Translations under genes and position numbers: made by a program
The notes under the pieces: model-generated
Database searches by the model: none
Told to the model about the DNA's origin: nothing
The model's input: only the letters and a program-made list of their open reading frames with translations
Source: Caballeronia udeis
GTDB lineage: Bacteria; Pseudomonadota; Gammaproteobacteria; Burkholderiales; Burkholderiaceae
Length of the DNA stretch: 64,000 nucleotides
NCBI RefSeq assembly: GCF_001544555.2
Contig: NZ_FCOK02000002.1
Span: 248,001 to 312,000 of the forward strand
Direction: 5' to 3'
Shown here: positions 1-10,230 of the stretch, piece after piece
Layout of the letters: each line of letters begins with the position of its first letter
Numbering within the stretch: position 1 is the first letter of the stretch

Positions 1-526
1 AACCCGAAGACACTCCGGTAAATTCCTGAATTTCTCCGCGCCTTGCTTGAGCGTAATGGCCTTTGGGATCCCGTCGCTGGCACACCAGCGACGGACAGCG
101 GCAATAAACTTCAAGGAAGTCGTCGGGACCCAGCAACTGCTTTATCCGTTCACGCGTCTCGCGAATAGGCGAAACCAGCGCAACAATAATGACGAAGCCG
201 CACTCGATAAACAGCTTGGCCGTTTCGGCGACGCGACGGACGTTCTCATTACGGTCCGCATCAGAAAACCCTAGATCAGCGCATAAGCCGAGGCGTATGT
301 TGTCGCCGTCAAGGATCGCGGTCTGTATGCCCAGGGCATAAAGGTTTTGTGCGGTTGCGTCAGCAATAGTGGATTTGCCTGAGCCAGGCATGCCCGTCAG
401 CCATACGATTGCACCGCGGTGACCGTTTCTCGCCTCACGACTCGCGCGTGTGACAGTTGTTGTCTGCTTGACCACATGTAGGGGCGGACAAGCAGTGGCA
501 ATTTCAAGATTTCGACGATGCGTCAT
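1..526 (-). CDS. cysC: Adenylylsulfate (APS) kinase CysC, partial at left edge
   Basis: Reading leftward from the ATG at 524-526 gives 175 codons that run off the window, so roughly the last 25 residues of a normal ~200-aa CysC are missing. The P-loop GMPGSGKST is at residues 45-53, followed by the CysC-typical DGDN (73-76), GLCADLGFSDADR (80-92) and RDPKGHY blocks and an FTGV motif near the visible end. CysC phosphorylates APS to PAPS in the cytosol, the sulfate donor for sulfotransferases. A free-standing CysC in a polysaccharide cluster usually serves glycan sulfation rather than cysteine synthesis; the sulfotransferase at 24456-25241 fits this (inference). It is divergent from gmd across a 939-bp AT-rich gap. 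Family assignment is firm; the physiological role is inferred. Confidence 0.93.
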   Translation of the reverse strand, partial: MTHRRNLEIATACPPLHVVKQTTTVTRASREARNGHRGAIVWLTGMPGSGKSTIADATAQNLYALGIQTAILDGDNIRLGLCADLGFSDADRNENVRRVAETAKLFIECGFVIIVALVSPIRETRERIKQLLGPDDFLEVYCRCPSLVCQRRDPKGHYAQARRGEIQEFTGVSSG

Positions 527-2497
<1,971 letters not shown>

Positions 2498-2626
2498 CGA
2501 AGTAAGCCGCAACACGTCCGGGAACATGGGACTGTTGTTGTCTGTGCGCGTGCCGCGCCACATTGATCTAGGCCGGCACCGCCGCAGTTTCACGCAAGGG
2601 CGAAGCGGTTGCCGCACTAAAGAAAT

Positions 2627-3331
2627 ATGGACAATGAATCAGTCAAGCCAACAGGCGTCGCCGTGACCGGGACCGTGTCACCTCCGGGTGTCCGAGAGCC
2701 AGCCAATACCCGCAGCGAACAAGCGGAGCAGGTCATCTCAAGTAACAGGCTTGACCTTGCCGAGGCTGAAGCGGCGCGAGCCAAGCGCCTGCTCGCGCTT
2801 GCGGATATCCGCGTGGAGGCATTGGAGGCGCTCGTACGCGAGTTGCAGACGGGAGGCGTCGCATCCGGGCCGTCGGACCGGTATCGCGTACGTGATCTCG
2901 AAGCGCAACTGCGGCTTGCTCAGAGCCGCGCGATGGCAGCCGAAAAATCGGCCGAGCAAGCGCAATTGTTGACCGAGGCGATGTTTCGCAGCACGAGTTG
3001 GCGCTTCTCGTCGCCTGTGAGGGCGGGAGGGACGGCGATGCGCAGGATCGGGGGCTCCGGGGTCGTCGCCAAGACCATGGCGCGTCGCGTCGTCCTGCAC
3101 GGTGCGGCCTACATACGTAACCGGCCGGCGCTTAAAGAAGGCATCGTAGCCGTCCTTGCACGCTTCCCTGGGATTCGTGCAAGGCTGATCCGTCTGGCGG
3201 GATTTGACGCCGTGCAAGGCATGCTTGCCGGCGCGCCCATGCCGGATGTCGAGACCGTAGACCGGCTGACAGCGCGCGGCCGAAGGATTCACGCGGATCT
3301 CTTGTCCGCCAGGAACATTCGTTCAAGATAA
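2627..3331 (+). CDS. Coiled-coil protein of unknown function in O-antigen cluster
   Basis: The 234-aa product has no catalytic domain that I recognise. Residues ~35-115 are rich in Ala, Glu, Leu, Arg and Gln with heptad-like spacing, typical of a coiled coil. Immediately after comes the motif STSWRFSSPVR (about residues 122-132), which recurs in related form after the coiled coils of the proteins at 10231 and 13360. The remaining ~100 residues are basic and may hold an amphipathic or membrane-associating segment. It lies between gmd and the two-domain glycosyltransferase, with 18 bp to the next gene, so co-transcription is likely. A scaffold, or a chain-length ruler like the coil of WbdD, is possible but unproven. 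Confidence 0.6.
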   Translation: MDNESVKPTGVAVTGTVSPPGVREPANTRSEQAEQVISSNRLDLAEAEAARAKRLLALADIRVEALEALVRELQTGGVASGPSDRYRVRDLEAQLRLAQSRAMAAEKSAEQAQLLTEAMFRSTSWRFSSPVRAGGTAMRRIGGSGVVAKTMARRVVLHGAAYIRNRPALKEGIVAVLARFPGIRARLIRLAGFDAVQGMLAGAPMPDVETVDRLTARGRRIHADLLSARNIRSR

Positions 3332-3349
3332 CCTTTTGCCGGTATTGCA

Positions 3350-5893
3350 ATGCGCATTGTCTTAGATTTACAAGGTTGTCAGTCGGTCAGCCGGCTGCGG
3401 GGTATCGGTCGATATAGCATCGCGCTGGCCAAAGCCATCGTGCGTAATGCGGGGGAGCATCAAGTCTGGATCGTCCTGAGCGACTTGTTTCCAGGGACGA
3501 TCGAAACAATCCGGGCATCGTTTGAAGGACTGTTGCCGGACGAGCGGATTGTCACGTTCTCGCTTCCGGCACTTACCCCGTATCAAAGCACCCACGATTG
3601 GCGTACTCGCGCAGCCGGGTTGATTCGCGAGCATGCAATTGCCGAGCTTGAGCCGGATCTGGTCCATATCAGCAGCTTGTTCGAAGGCTACGTGGATACG
3701 TCGATGACTTCAGTGAAGGCCTTCGACGAAACCACGCTGGTTGCGGTTACGCTGTACGACCTCATTCCCTTTTTGAACCCGGCCAAGTACCTGCCCGACG
3801 ACGGCCGCAAACATCACTACTACGGCAAGATCGACGATCTGAAGCGCGCCGACATGTTGCTCGCCATCTCGGACTTTTGCGCTGAGGAAGCACAGCGGGA
3901 GCTCGGAATTTCTCCTGCGCGCATCACGAGCATCTCGTCCGCTGCCGCGGATACATTCACACGTCTTGCCATGAGTGAGGTGGAGATCGAGGAACTGAAC
4001 CGTCGCTTCGGACTGTCGCGGCCATTCTTGATGACCACCGGTATTGTCGAGCCAAGGAAGAATCTCGACGGGTTGATCATCGCTTACTCGATGTTGCCCG
4101 AGGAGTTGCGGCGGCGTCATCAGTTGTTCATTGTTTGCCAACCGACCGCGCGGGACCGCGTGCGCTTGAATGATCTTGCGGCCAGCCATGGCTTGAACGC
4201 GGATGAACTCGTTCTTGCCAACTACGTCTCGGACCAGGACCTGATTGCGTTGTACAACCAGTGCTATCTGTTTGTCTTTCCTTCGTTGCACGAAGGATTC
4301 GGGCTACCGGCTCTGGAGGCCATGGCATGCGGCGCGGCCGCGATCGGATCGGCGGCCACCAGCGTTCCAGAGGTGATAGGTCGCAAGGACGCGTTGTTCA
4401 ATCCGCTTGATCTGGATCAGATGGCGAAAATGATGCATCGCGCTCTGACCGACAAGGAATACTGGCAGAGCCTTCGAGATTTCGGCATTGAACGGGCGCG
4501 CAAGTTCTCCTGGGACGTCACGGGCCGCAGAGCGGTCGAAGCGTTTGAAAACGCCTATGCAAAACGTCACGCCGGCCAGCCAAGCGCGGAATGGTCGTCG
4601 GGAGAGGGTCGTTATCGGAAGCTGATTGATGCGCTTGTGGGACTGGGAGAGCCGGCCTCGGATGTTGACTATATTGCTAGTGCGAACGCGATCGGAGCGA
4701 ATCAGCGGAGCGAGCGCGTACCGCAACTTCTTGTGGACGTGTCAGTTCTTAGTGCGTTCGACGCGAAATCGGGCATTCAGCGAGTGACCCGTTCCATCTT
4801 GCTTTCCTTGCTCACTTCTCCGCCACCAGGATGGACGGTCAGGCCGGTGCGCCTGGATCGCCAGCATATGGCGTATCGATATGCGAATGCATTCTTGCGC
4901 ATGCTCGAGTCCACGCCGGAGGCGGACGACGATGACGAATGGGTCGACACCCAGCCGGGCGATGTCTTCCTGGGCCTTGATCTCATCGCTGATGCGGCTG
5001 CGAATGCCGAAGCATGGTTTAGCGCGCAGCGTGAGCGGGGCGTGAAGATTCATTTCGTGGTTTATGACTTGCTGCCAGTGTTGAGGCCCGAGTGGTTTCA
5101 TGAAGGTATCGCGCGATGCTTTCCGGCTTGGGTGGAGACAATTGTGAGGGTATCGGACAGCCTCGTTTGCATCTCGCGCGCGGTCGCCGATGACCTGAAA
5201 GCATGGCTCGATGCCGCGAATCCCGAGCGCTTGCGCGAGCTGTCGCTGGGCTATTTTCATCTCGGCGCGGATATCGAAAACAGTCACCCGTCCACCGGGC
5301 TTCCCGACGACACCGACGAGGTGCTACGCGCGTTGCGGGCCAAGCCGACATTTGTCATGGTGGGAACCGTCGAGCCGCGCAAGGGACATGTCCAGGCGTT
5401 TGCGGCGTTCCAGGAACTGTGGGCGGCGAAGATCGACGTGAATCTGGTGATTGTCGGCAAAGCCGGCTGGGGTGTCGGAGATCTTCCGGAAACGCTTGCC
5501 CGGCATGCGGATCAGAATGAACGATTCTTTTGGCTGCAGGGAATTAGCGACGAATATCTCGACAAGATCTATGAGGCATCGTCTTGTCTGCTGGCGCCTT
5601 CGCTGGGTGAGGGCTTCGGCTTACCGTTGATCGAGGCCGCACAAAAAGGCTTGCCAATCCTGGCGCGGGACATCCCCGTGTTCCGCGAAGTGGCCGGCAA
5701 TCACGCGTTCTACTTCACGGGCGACGAAGCCAGTACGCTCGCCAGCGCCGTGGAGACATGGATCGGGTTGGACAAGGAGGGGCGTGCTCCTGCTTCCGCC
5801 GCGATGCCGTGGCTCACCTGGACGCAAAGCGCTGAACAACTTGTTCGCGTGATCCTCAAGGGCGAGCGTTATCAGGTTTGGCGCACGCGCTGA
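3350..5893 (+). CDS. Two-domain GT4 glycosyltransferase (WbdA/WbpX-type polymannan or rhamnan synthase candidate)
   Basis: An 847-aa protein made of two tandem GT-B/GT4 units. The first (about 1-400) carries VEPRKNLDG and HEGFGLPALEAMACG (near residue 314). The second (about 465-847) starts with a new Rossmann-like half and carries VEPRKGH and GEGFGLPLIEAAQKG (near residue 752). The paired Glu-x7-Glu motifs of retaining GT4 enzymes are intact in both. The layout and length match WbdA of E. coli O9a, which polymerises a mannan in the cytosol before ABC export. With gmd upstream and wzm/wzt downstream, I infer a D-mannose or D-rhamnose polymerase. No strong ribosome-binding site precedes the ATG at 3350, but it fits the N-terminus of the family. 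Confidence 0.85.
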   Translation: MRIVLDLQGCQSVSRLRGIGRYSIALAKAIVRNAGEHQVWIVLSDLFPGTIETIRASFEGLLPDERIVTFSLPALTPYQSTHDWRTRAAGLIREHAIAELEPDLVHISSLFEGYVDTSMTSVKAFDETTLVAVTLYDLIPFLNPAKYLPDDGRKHHYYGKIDDLKRADMLLAISDFCAEEAQRELGISPARITSISSAAADTFTRLAMSEVEIEELNRRFGLSRPFLMTTGIVEPRKNLDGLIIAYSMLPEELRRRHQLFIVCQPTARDRVRLNDLAASHGLNADELVLANYVSDQDLIALYNQCYLFVFPSLHEGFGLPALEAMACGAAAIGSAATSVPEVIGRKDALFNPLDLDQMAKMMHRALTDKEYWQSLRDFGIERARKFSWDVTGRRAVEAFENAYAKRHAGQPSAEWSSGEGRYRKLIDALVGLGEPASDVDYIASANAIGANQRSERVPQLLVDVSVLSAFDAKSGIQRVTRSILLSLLTSPPPGWTVRPVRLDRQHMAYRYANAFLRMLESTPEADDDDEWVDTQPGDVFLGLDLIADAAANAEAWFSAQRERGVKIHFVVYDLLPVLRPEWFHEGIARCFPAWVETIVRVSDSLVCISRAVADDLKAWLDAANPERLRELSLGYFHLGADIENSHPSTGLPDDTDEVLRALRAKPTFVMVGTVEPRKGHVQAFAAFQELWAAKIDVNLVIVGKAGWGVGDLPETLARHADQNERFFWLQGISDEYLDKIYEASSCLLAPSLGEGFGLPLIEAAQKGLPILARDIPVFREVAGNHAFYFTGDEASTLASAVETWIGLDKEGRAPASAAMPWLTWTQSAEQLVRVILKGERYQVWRTR

Positions 5894-6084
5894 GCACGAG
5901 TCACGTGTGACGCCACGGCTCGCCGGGTCGTCTCGATGGCCGGCGAGCCTTTCGCCAGCCATGGTGGTTGAGTCGGGCTGCTACCCGCCGGAAGGGGCGC
6001 CCGCTGGGGAATCAGGGCCGTGTTCCAAGCGGCGTGGCCAGCGGCATCGTTTATACTTATTCTTTTATCAAATCGAACGATCTA

Positions 6085-6885
6085 ATGCATAACGTTGCAT
6101 CGCGGTCAGCTACGGCTGACATTGTGGCGTCGCTAAAACGCTATTCATTGGCCGGAATGCTGGGCTGGCAGGATGTGCGTCAGCGCTATCGCCGTTCTGC
6201 TGTCGGGCCCTTTTGGCTGACAATCAGCATGGGCGTGATGATCGGTTCGATCGGCGTGGTATTTGGTCATATTTTTAAAAGCCCGATGAGCGAATTTCTG
6301 CCCTTTCTTGCGGCGGGAATGATTCTTTGGGGTTTGATTTCATCTGCCATCAACGAAGGGTGTACGGGGTTTATTGCGGCTGAAGGCATTATCAAACAGC
6401 TACCCATTCCACTTAACGTTCACATCCTTCGTTTGCTTTGGCGCAATCTCATCATCTTCGGCCATAACCTCGTTATTTTTCCGCTCGTGTTACTGGCGGT
6501 CGGCAGGCCTTTGGATCTGAATGCGTTAATGAGCATTCCGGGTCTTGCGCTGATAATGATCAACTTGATGTGGATGTCGCTCATTCTCGCGGTGATCTGT
6601 GCCCGGTATCGGGACCTCCCGCAGATTGTAGCCAGCGTACTTCAGGTACTGTATTTCTTGACTCCAATTATGTGGCTTCCGCATAGTCTGGCGCCGCAAA
6701 TGCAAGTTTATCTGCTGGACATGAATCCGTTTTTTCATCTGGTCCAGATTTTCAGAGCCCCATTATTGGGCCAATTGCCTTCGCTGATGAATTGGGCTGT
6801 TTCAGGTGGGCTGGCGGTTGTGGGTTGGGCAGGGGCCATATTCGTTTTTGGCCGCTACAAATCTCGCATTGCATACTGGGTTTAA
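6085..6885 (+). CDS. wzm: O-antigen ABC transporter permease Wzm
   Basis: A 266-aa inner-membrane protein with about six hydrophobic segments and the ABC-2 permease fold. It shows the conserved N-terminal block LGWQDVRQRYRRSAVGPFW and a C-terminal LNPFFHL-like turn (MNPFFHLVQIFRAPLLG). With Wzt it exports complete undecaprenyl-linked O-antigen chains across the inner membrane. The frame is open from 5968, but I start at the ATG at 6085 because family members begin just before the QDVRQRYRRS block. A TTTATACTTAT stretch at 6050-6060 resembles a -10 element. Only 12 bp separate it from wzt. Confidence 0.93.
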   Translation: MHNVASRSATADIVASLKRYSLAGMLGWQDVRQRYRRSAVGPFWLTISMGVMIGSIGVVFGHIFKSPMSEFLPFLAAGMILWGLISSAINEGCTGFIAAEGIIKQLPIPLNVHILRLLWRNLIIFGHNLVIFPLVLLAVGRPLDLNALMSIPGLALIMINLMWMSLILAVICARYRDLPQIVASVLQVLYFLTPIMWLPHSLAPQMQVYLLDMNPFFHLVQIFRAPLLGQLPSLMNWAVSGGLAVVGWAGAIFVFGRYKSRIAYWV

Positions 6886-6897
6886 GAACACAGACTT

Positions 6898-7698
6898 ATG
6901 GCGCACATTGAATTTCGTAATGTCAGCATCGACTTTCCAATCTACAACGCAAGTGGAAGATCGCTAAAAAAGCGGTTGATGCAAGTAGCAACGGGTGGTC
7001 AACTCGGAGCAGACGAGCAGGGCCGCGTCGTTGTTCGTGCGCTGGAGAACCTGAATTTTTCCATCAATGACGGCGACAGAGTGGCGCTGGTCGGCCATAA
7101 CGGAGCAGGCAAGAGCACGCTGCTCCGGCTCCTTAGCGGGGTTTACCGGCCTTCGTCCGGGATTGCAGTGGTTGATGGTGAGGTGGGGTCGCTGATCGAC
7201 ATCTCGCTTGGGATTGATCCTGAAGCATCGGGCCGCGAGAATATTTTCTTCCGCGGCGCTTTGCTGGGAATGACCAAAGCGCAAGTGAAAGAAAAGCTCG
7301 AAGGGATTATTGAATTCTCTGAGCTTGGCGATTTTATCGATATGCCGGTCAGAACGTATTCGACGGGTATGCATTTGCGCCTCGCCTTCGCCGTCTCCAC
7401 GGTGGTCCGCCCCAACATCTTGCTAATGGATGAGTGGCTTTCCGTCGGAGACGAAGGGTTCAAGATCAAAGCAGAAGCGCGACTCACTGAATTGGTGCAA
7501 GCAACGAATATCTTGGTGATCGCCACTCACTCACACCATATGATTAAGGCGACTTGCAATCGCGTCATCTGGTTGGAGCACGGCAAAATTCGCATGGAAG
7601 GGCCGGCCGCAGAGATTTGCGATCAATACTTTACAAGCCCGGTTGCCGGTGATGGCGCCGGCCCAAGCGGCGCGTCAGTGCCGGTTGGAGCCGAATAA
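6898..7698 (+). CDS. wzt: O-antigen ABC transporter ATPase Wzt, short form
   Basis: A 266-aa nucleotide-binding subunit that powers Wzm. The Walker A motif GHNGAGKST is near residues 66-74, the ABC signature YSTGMHLRLAFA is in the middle, and Walker B is NILLMDEWLSVGDEGF followed by the H-loop ATHSH. The protein ends about 25 residues after the nucleotide-binding domain. It therefore lacks the C-terminal carbohydrate-binding domain that lets Wzt of E. coli O8/O9a recognise a capped chain end. In known systems with this short form, export is tied to synthesis rather than to a terminal cap. This matters here because the cluster also encodes methyltransferase/coiled-coil proteins that resemble cap-and-ruler parts. 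Confidence 0.93.
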   Translation: MAHIEFRNVSIDFPIYNASGRSLKKRLMQVATGGQLGADEQGRVVVRALENLNFSINDGDRVALVGHNGAGKSTLLRLLSGVYRPSSGIAVVDGEVGSLIDISLGIDPEASGRENIFFRGALLGMTKAQVKEKLEGIIEFSELGDFIDMPVRTYSTGMHLRLAFAVSTVVRPNILLMDEWLSVGDEGFKIKAEARLTELVQATNILVIATHSHHMIKATCNRVIWLEHGKIRMEGPAAEICDQYFTSPVAGDGAGPSGASVPVGAE

Positions 7699-8284
7699 AT
7701 CACGTCACGCCACGTTCTCACATGACATGATTGAAATGATGCTGGCCAAGTGGCACTTGTCACTGGCTCCAGCGGCCCCTAATGGGGTGAAGCGGTGCGC
7801 GCCGCCGGACTTCGTCAAGTGCAAGATCGTTGAGCATTCACTGCGCACGGCGTGTTGACGAACTTCCCTGAAGTTTCGTGGCACGTCTAGTGCATTGTTT
7901 CGCGATGGTCAACCGAGTCCCCAGACGCTGGTGGATTTCCTCCTAGGGCAGGGAACACCCGTCAAGCAAGGCGATCAAACTGCACGGGTCCCGTCAAAAC
8001 AGACGATTTCGCCCGATAAATACGCTGTCTCGCCGTCAACAATGTTCAAGTTGACGAAGAACTGCCGTTCCTTAAGGACACGAATGTCTTCTTCCAGAAA
8101 TACCTGGAATGAAATATTTTGAGTCTACTAAGATTACTATTGCCTCCTTTGTTTTGCATGTCGTACCATTTTGATTACAAATGTATTCGTAATTATAGGA
8201 AGATTTCCGGCCAGCTCTCTGGGCTGGGCTGAACAAGGCATGGTGGCATCCGATTCACGCCATAAGGACTTGAGAGAGGCAGAA
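7699..8284 (+). other. Intergenic region after wzt
   Basis: No gene is convincing. A 75-codon frame at 7895-8122 shows no family similarity that I recognise and no ribosome-binding site. The last ~150 bases turn AT-rich, marking the start of a lower-GC segment that continues through the next gene. The open frame of the next gene begins at 8171, but I regard 8171-8284 as leader. Confidence 0.4.
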
Positions 8285-9808
8285 GTGACCGAAATAAACC
8301 CAAGTGATCTTGAAGCAATCTATGAGTCTGTTTCAGACTTTAGCGCCGAATCGATTGCAAAAATAGTCCAGGCACATCAGCTTCCGTACTTATCTGAAAC
8401 GTTCGCGAGTATTGAACACGCATCCGGCTACGTCGACGGTTTTGTTATACGTCAATATCTCTACCAAACAATTAAATTTCGATCATTCAATCTCGTATCG
8501 CCCTTTAGCGGGCATTCAGTTGAGTCGAAATTTTCGATTGCTTTGTATAACAAAAGTACGTTTGTATTTTTCGATGATTTTTCAGTCGCGATAGGCCATT
8601 TGGGGATGGGATTCCCAATAATGGCGTTGATTATTCCGAAAGAAAGGTTGTTTTTAAAGATCATTGACAATTTTTGGGGTGTCAAGGAAGAGCAGCTTCC
8701 TGCCGTTGCGAAGATCTTGACGCGCTTTGCTGAGACTGTGGAGGAAAAGCCGAATAAATTGTACCTCCTGTCAGGCGACCCGAATTTTGCACACCACGCG
8801 TGGAATCATCTCTCGGCGCTACAAGGCGTTGTAGATTGCGGCTTGGCGAAGTTTCCGGCTCAACTTGTCAGTACACACGAACCTTTGGGGCCAACGCCCG
8901 AGCTATTTCCGGAACTCGCCCATTGGAATAATTACCAGGTACCCGAATGGGAACTGGAAGACATCAATAAGCGCGGTCAAATGATTTTGCCGGTAGGAGG
9001 GTCGTTTATTAAGAAAACTCTGGTGGACAGGGTTTTACGCCACGTCGAAATGAATCCCAAATCCGAGGACGCGCTCCGGATTTTGGCACGCACCAGAAGC
9101 GCGAACGGGCCTGTCTTGTGGATGAGCGTTCGTTCCCGAAACAGAACTGCGATAAATCTCAACGAAGCTTTGATCGAACTGGGAAAACATTTCATCAAGC
9201 ACTACCCACAGGGTCTTATTATTCTGGACGGTCATTCCGTCGTATGCGATTTCGATTCGAATCCAGGAGTCGACAAGCCAGCGCAGCTAGAGACGGTCAA
9301 ATCGGATAAAGAGGCGGCCGAAGAGATAGCGAAGGCGCTTGCGACCAAAAACGGCGGCATGCCTCCCGTAGAGTTGGCAATAGGCCTGGAAATATCAGAG
9401 TCCATTTATCTTGCGCAATTGGCGGGATTTTACTTTTGTCATCATGGAACGGTCCAACATAAAATCGGCTGGTTCTCGTCCTGTCCTGGAGTTATTCATA
9501 GCAATGTCAGGACGACCGGAATGGATCTGGCCCCTGCTATGAAAGGCCAATCTGAGATCGCCGATCTTCCCGTGTATGTACCCATAGAGTTGATCGGAGA
9601 AACTGATTCGGTGGATTTGGGAAGTGATTTGGAAAAGCTGCTCAGGGTAGAGAACTATCGATTCAGCGATATTCCCGGACTCATACAATTTACTGGCGAT
9701 TTGATTGATACGAAATTGGGGCGTCAATCGGAAAAAAGCCCGCTACGCCGGAAGATTGGTATCAAATTAAAACAGATCATCAATAGTCTTAAGGGTGCTG
9801 CTACCTAG
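8285..9808 (+). CDS. Unrecognised protein of about 507 aa in O-antigen cluster
   Basis: I do not recognise the family. The frame opens at 8171, but a GAGAGGC ribosome-binding site about 5 bases before the GTG at 8285 and the low-quality preceding residues favour GTG. No signal peptide or clear membrane segment is visible. The central part contains SGDPNFAHHAWNHLSAL, which resembles the conserved His/Asn blocks of some GT61-like or capsular glycosyltransferases, then a strand-rich half with VLWMSVRSRNRTAIN, GLIILDGHSVV and FYFCHHGTVQHKIGWFSSCPG. The latter looks like the second Rossmann half of a GT-B enzyme, so an atypical glycosyltransferase is my best guess. Base composition is more AT-rich than most neighbours, a sign of separate acquisition. 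Confidence 0.6.
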   Translation: MTEINPSDLEAIYESVSDFSAESIAKIVQAHQLPYLSETFASIEHASGYVDGFVIRQYLYQTIKFRSFNLVSPFSGHSVESKFSIALYNKSTFVFFDDFSVAIGHLGMGFPIMALIIPKERLFLKIIDNFWGVKEEQLPAVAKILTRFAETVEEKPNKLYLLSGDPNFAHHAWNHLSALQGVVDCGLAKFPAQLVSTHEPLGPTPELFPELAHWNNYQVPEWELEDINKRGQMILPVGGSFIKKTLVDRVLRHVEMNPKSEDALRILARTRSANGPVLWMSVRSRNRTAINLNEALIELGKHFIKHYPQGLIILDGHSVVCDFDSNPGVDKPAQLETVKSDKEAAEEIAKALATKNGGMPPVELAIGLEISESIYLAQLAGFYFCHHGTVQHKIGWFSSCPGVIHSNVRTTGMDLAPAMKGQSEIADLPVYVPIELIGETDSVDLGSDLEKLLRVENYRFSDIPGLIQFTGDLIDTKLGRQSEKSPLRRKIGIKLKQIINSLKGAAT

Positions 9809-10230
9809 GTCAAGAGTCGTGTGCCGGAAGCAAGTATGCCAGTCGAGCGAACATTGAGATAACCGCAGCACTTCTTCGATTTCGCCAACGTTCGTTGGTT
9901 AACCCGATCGACCATTTTGTCGTTCGCACATGATCCAGAACTGGCTTGAGGTCTGGCTGGTTTCGATCGTTCGGGCTGCGAAAGCGATCGGGCAGCAGTG
10001 GATTTATCCTAGGCGCAATACTCAACGGGAACCGGAGCCAGCAGGTCGCGCAACCCGCCGGTATGGAGACGTCCTGATCCGCCGCGTTGCTTTGGCTTGC
10101 GCATGATCTTCGAGCCGGAAACTCGTGCGGCGTCGCTTCAAGTTTGCCGGCAAAAGGATCAAGGGACGTGCGCTACAATGCGCCCTTATCGCCGCTTCCA
10201 AATACCTGCAATGTTCGAGTGAGCGTCGAC
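9809..10230 (+). other. Intergenic region before methyltransferase/coiled-coil gene
   Basis: No gene is recognisable. A TACAAT hexamer at 10174-10179, 51 bases before the next start, is a possible -10 element. The nearest TTGCCG (10144-10149) is 24 bases upstream, too far for a standard -35. A perfect repeat or terminator is not evident. Confidence 0.35.

Noticed and set aside
7895..8122. 75-codon frame between wzt and the next gene as a small gene or decayed gene
   Set aside because: No ribosome-binding site, no recognisable similarity in any frame; cannot be supported.
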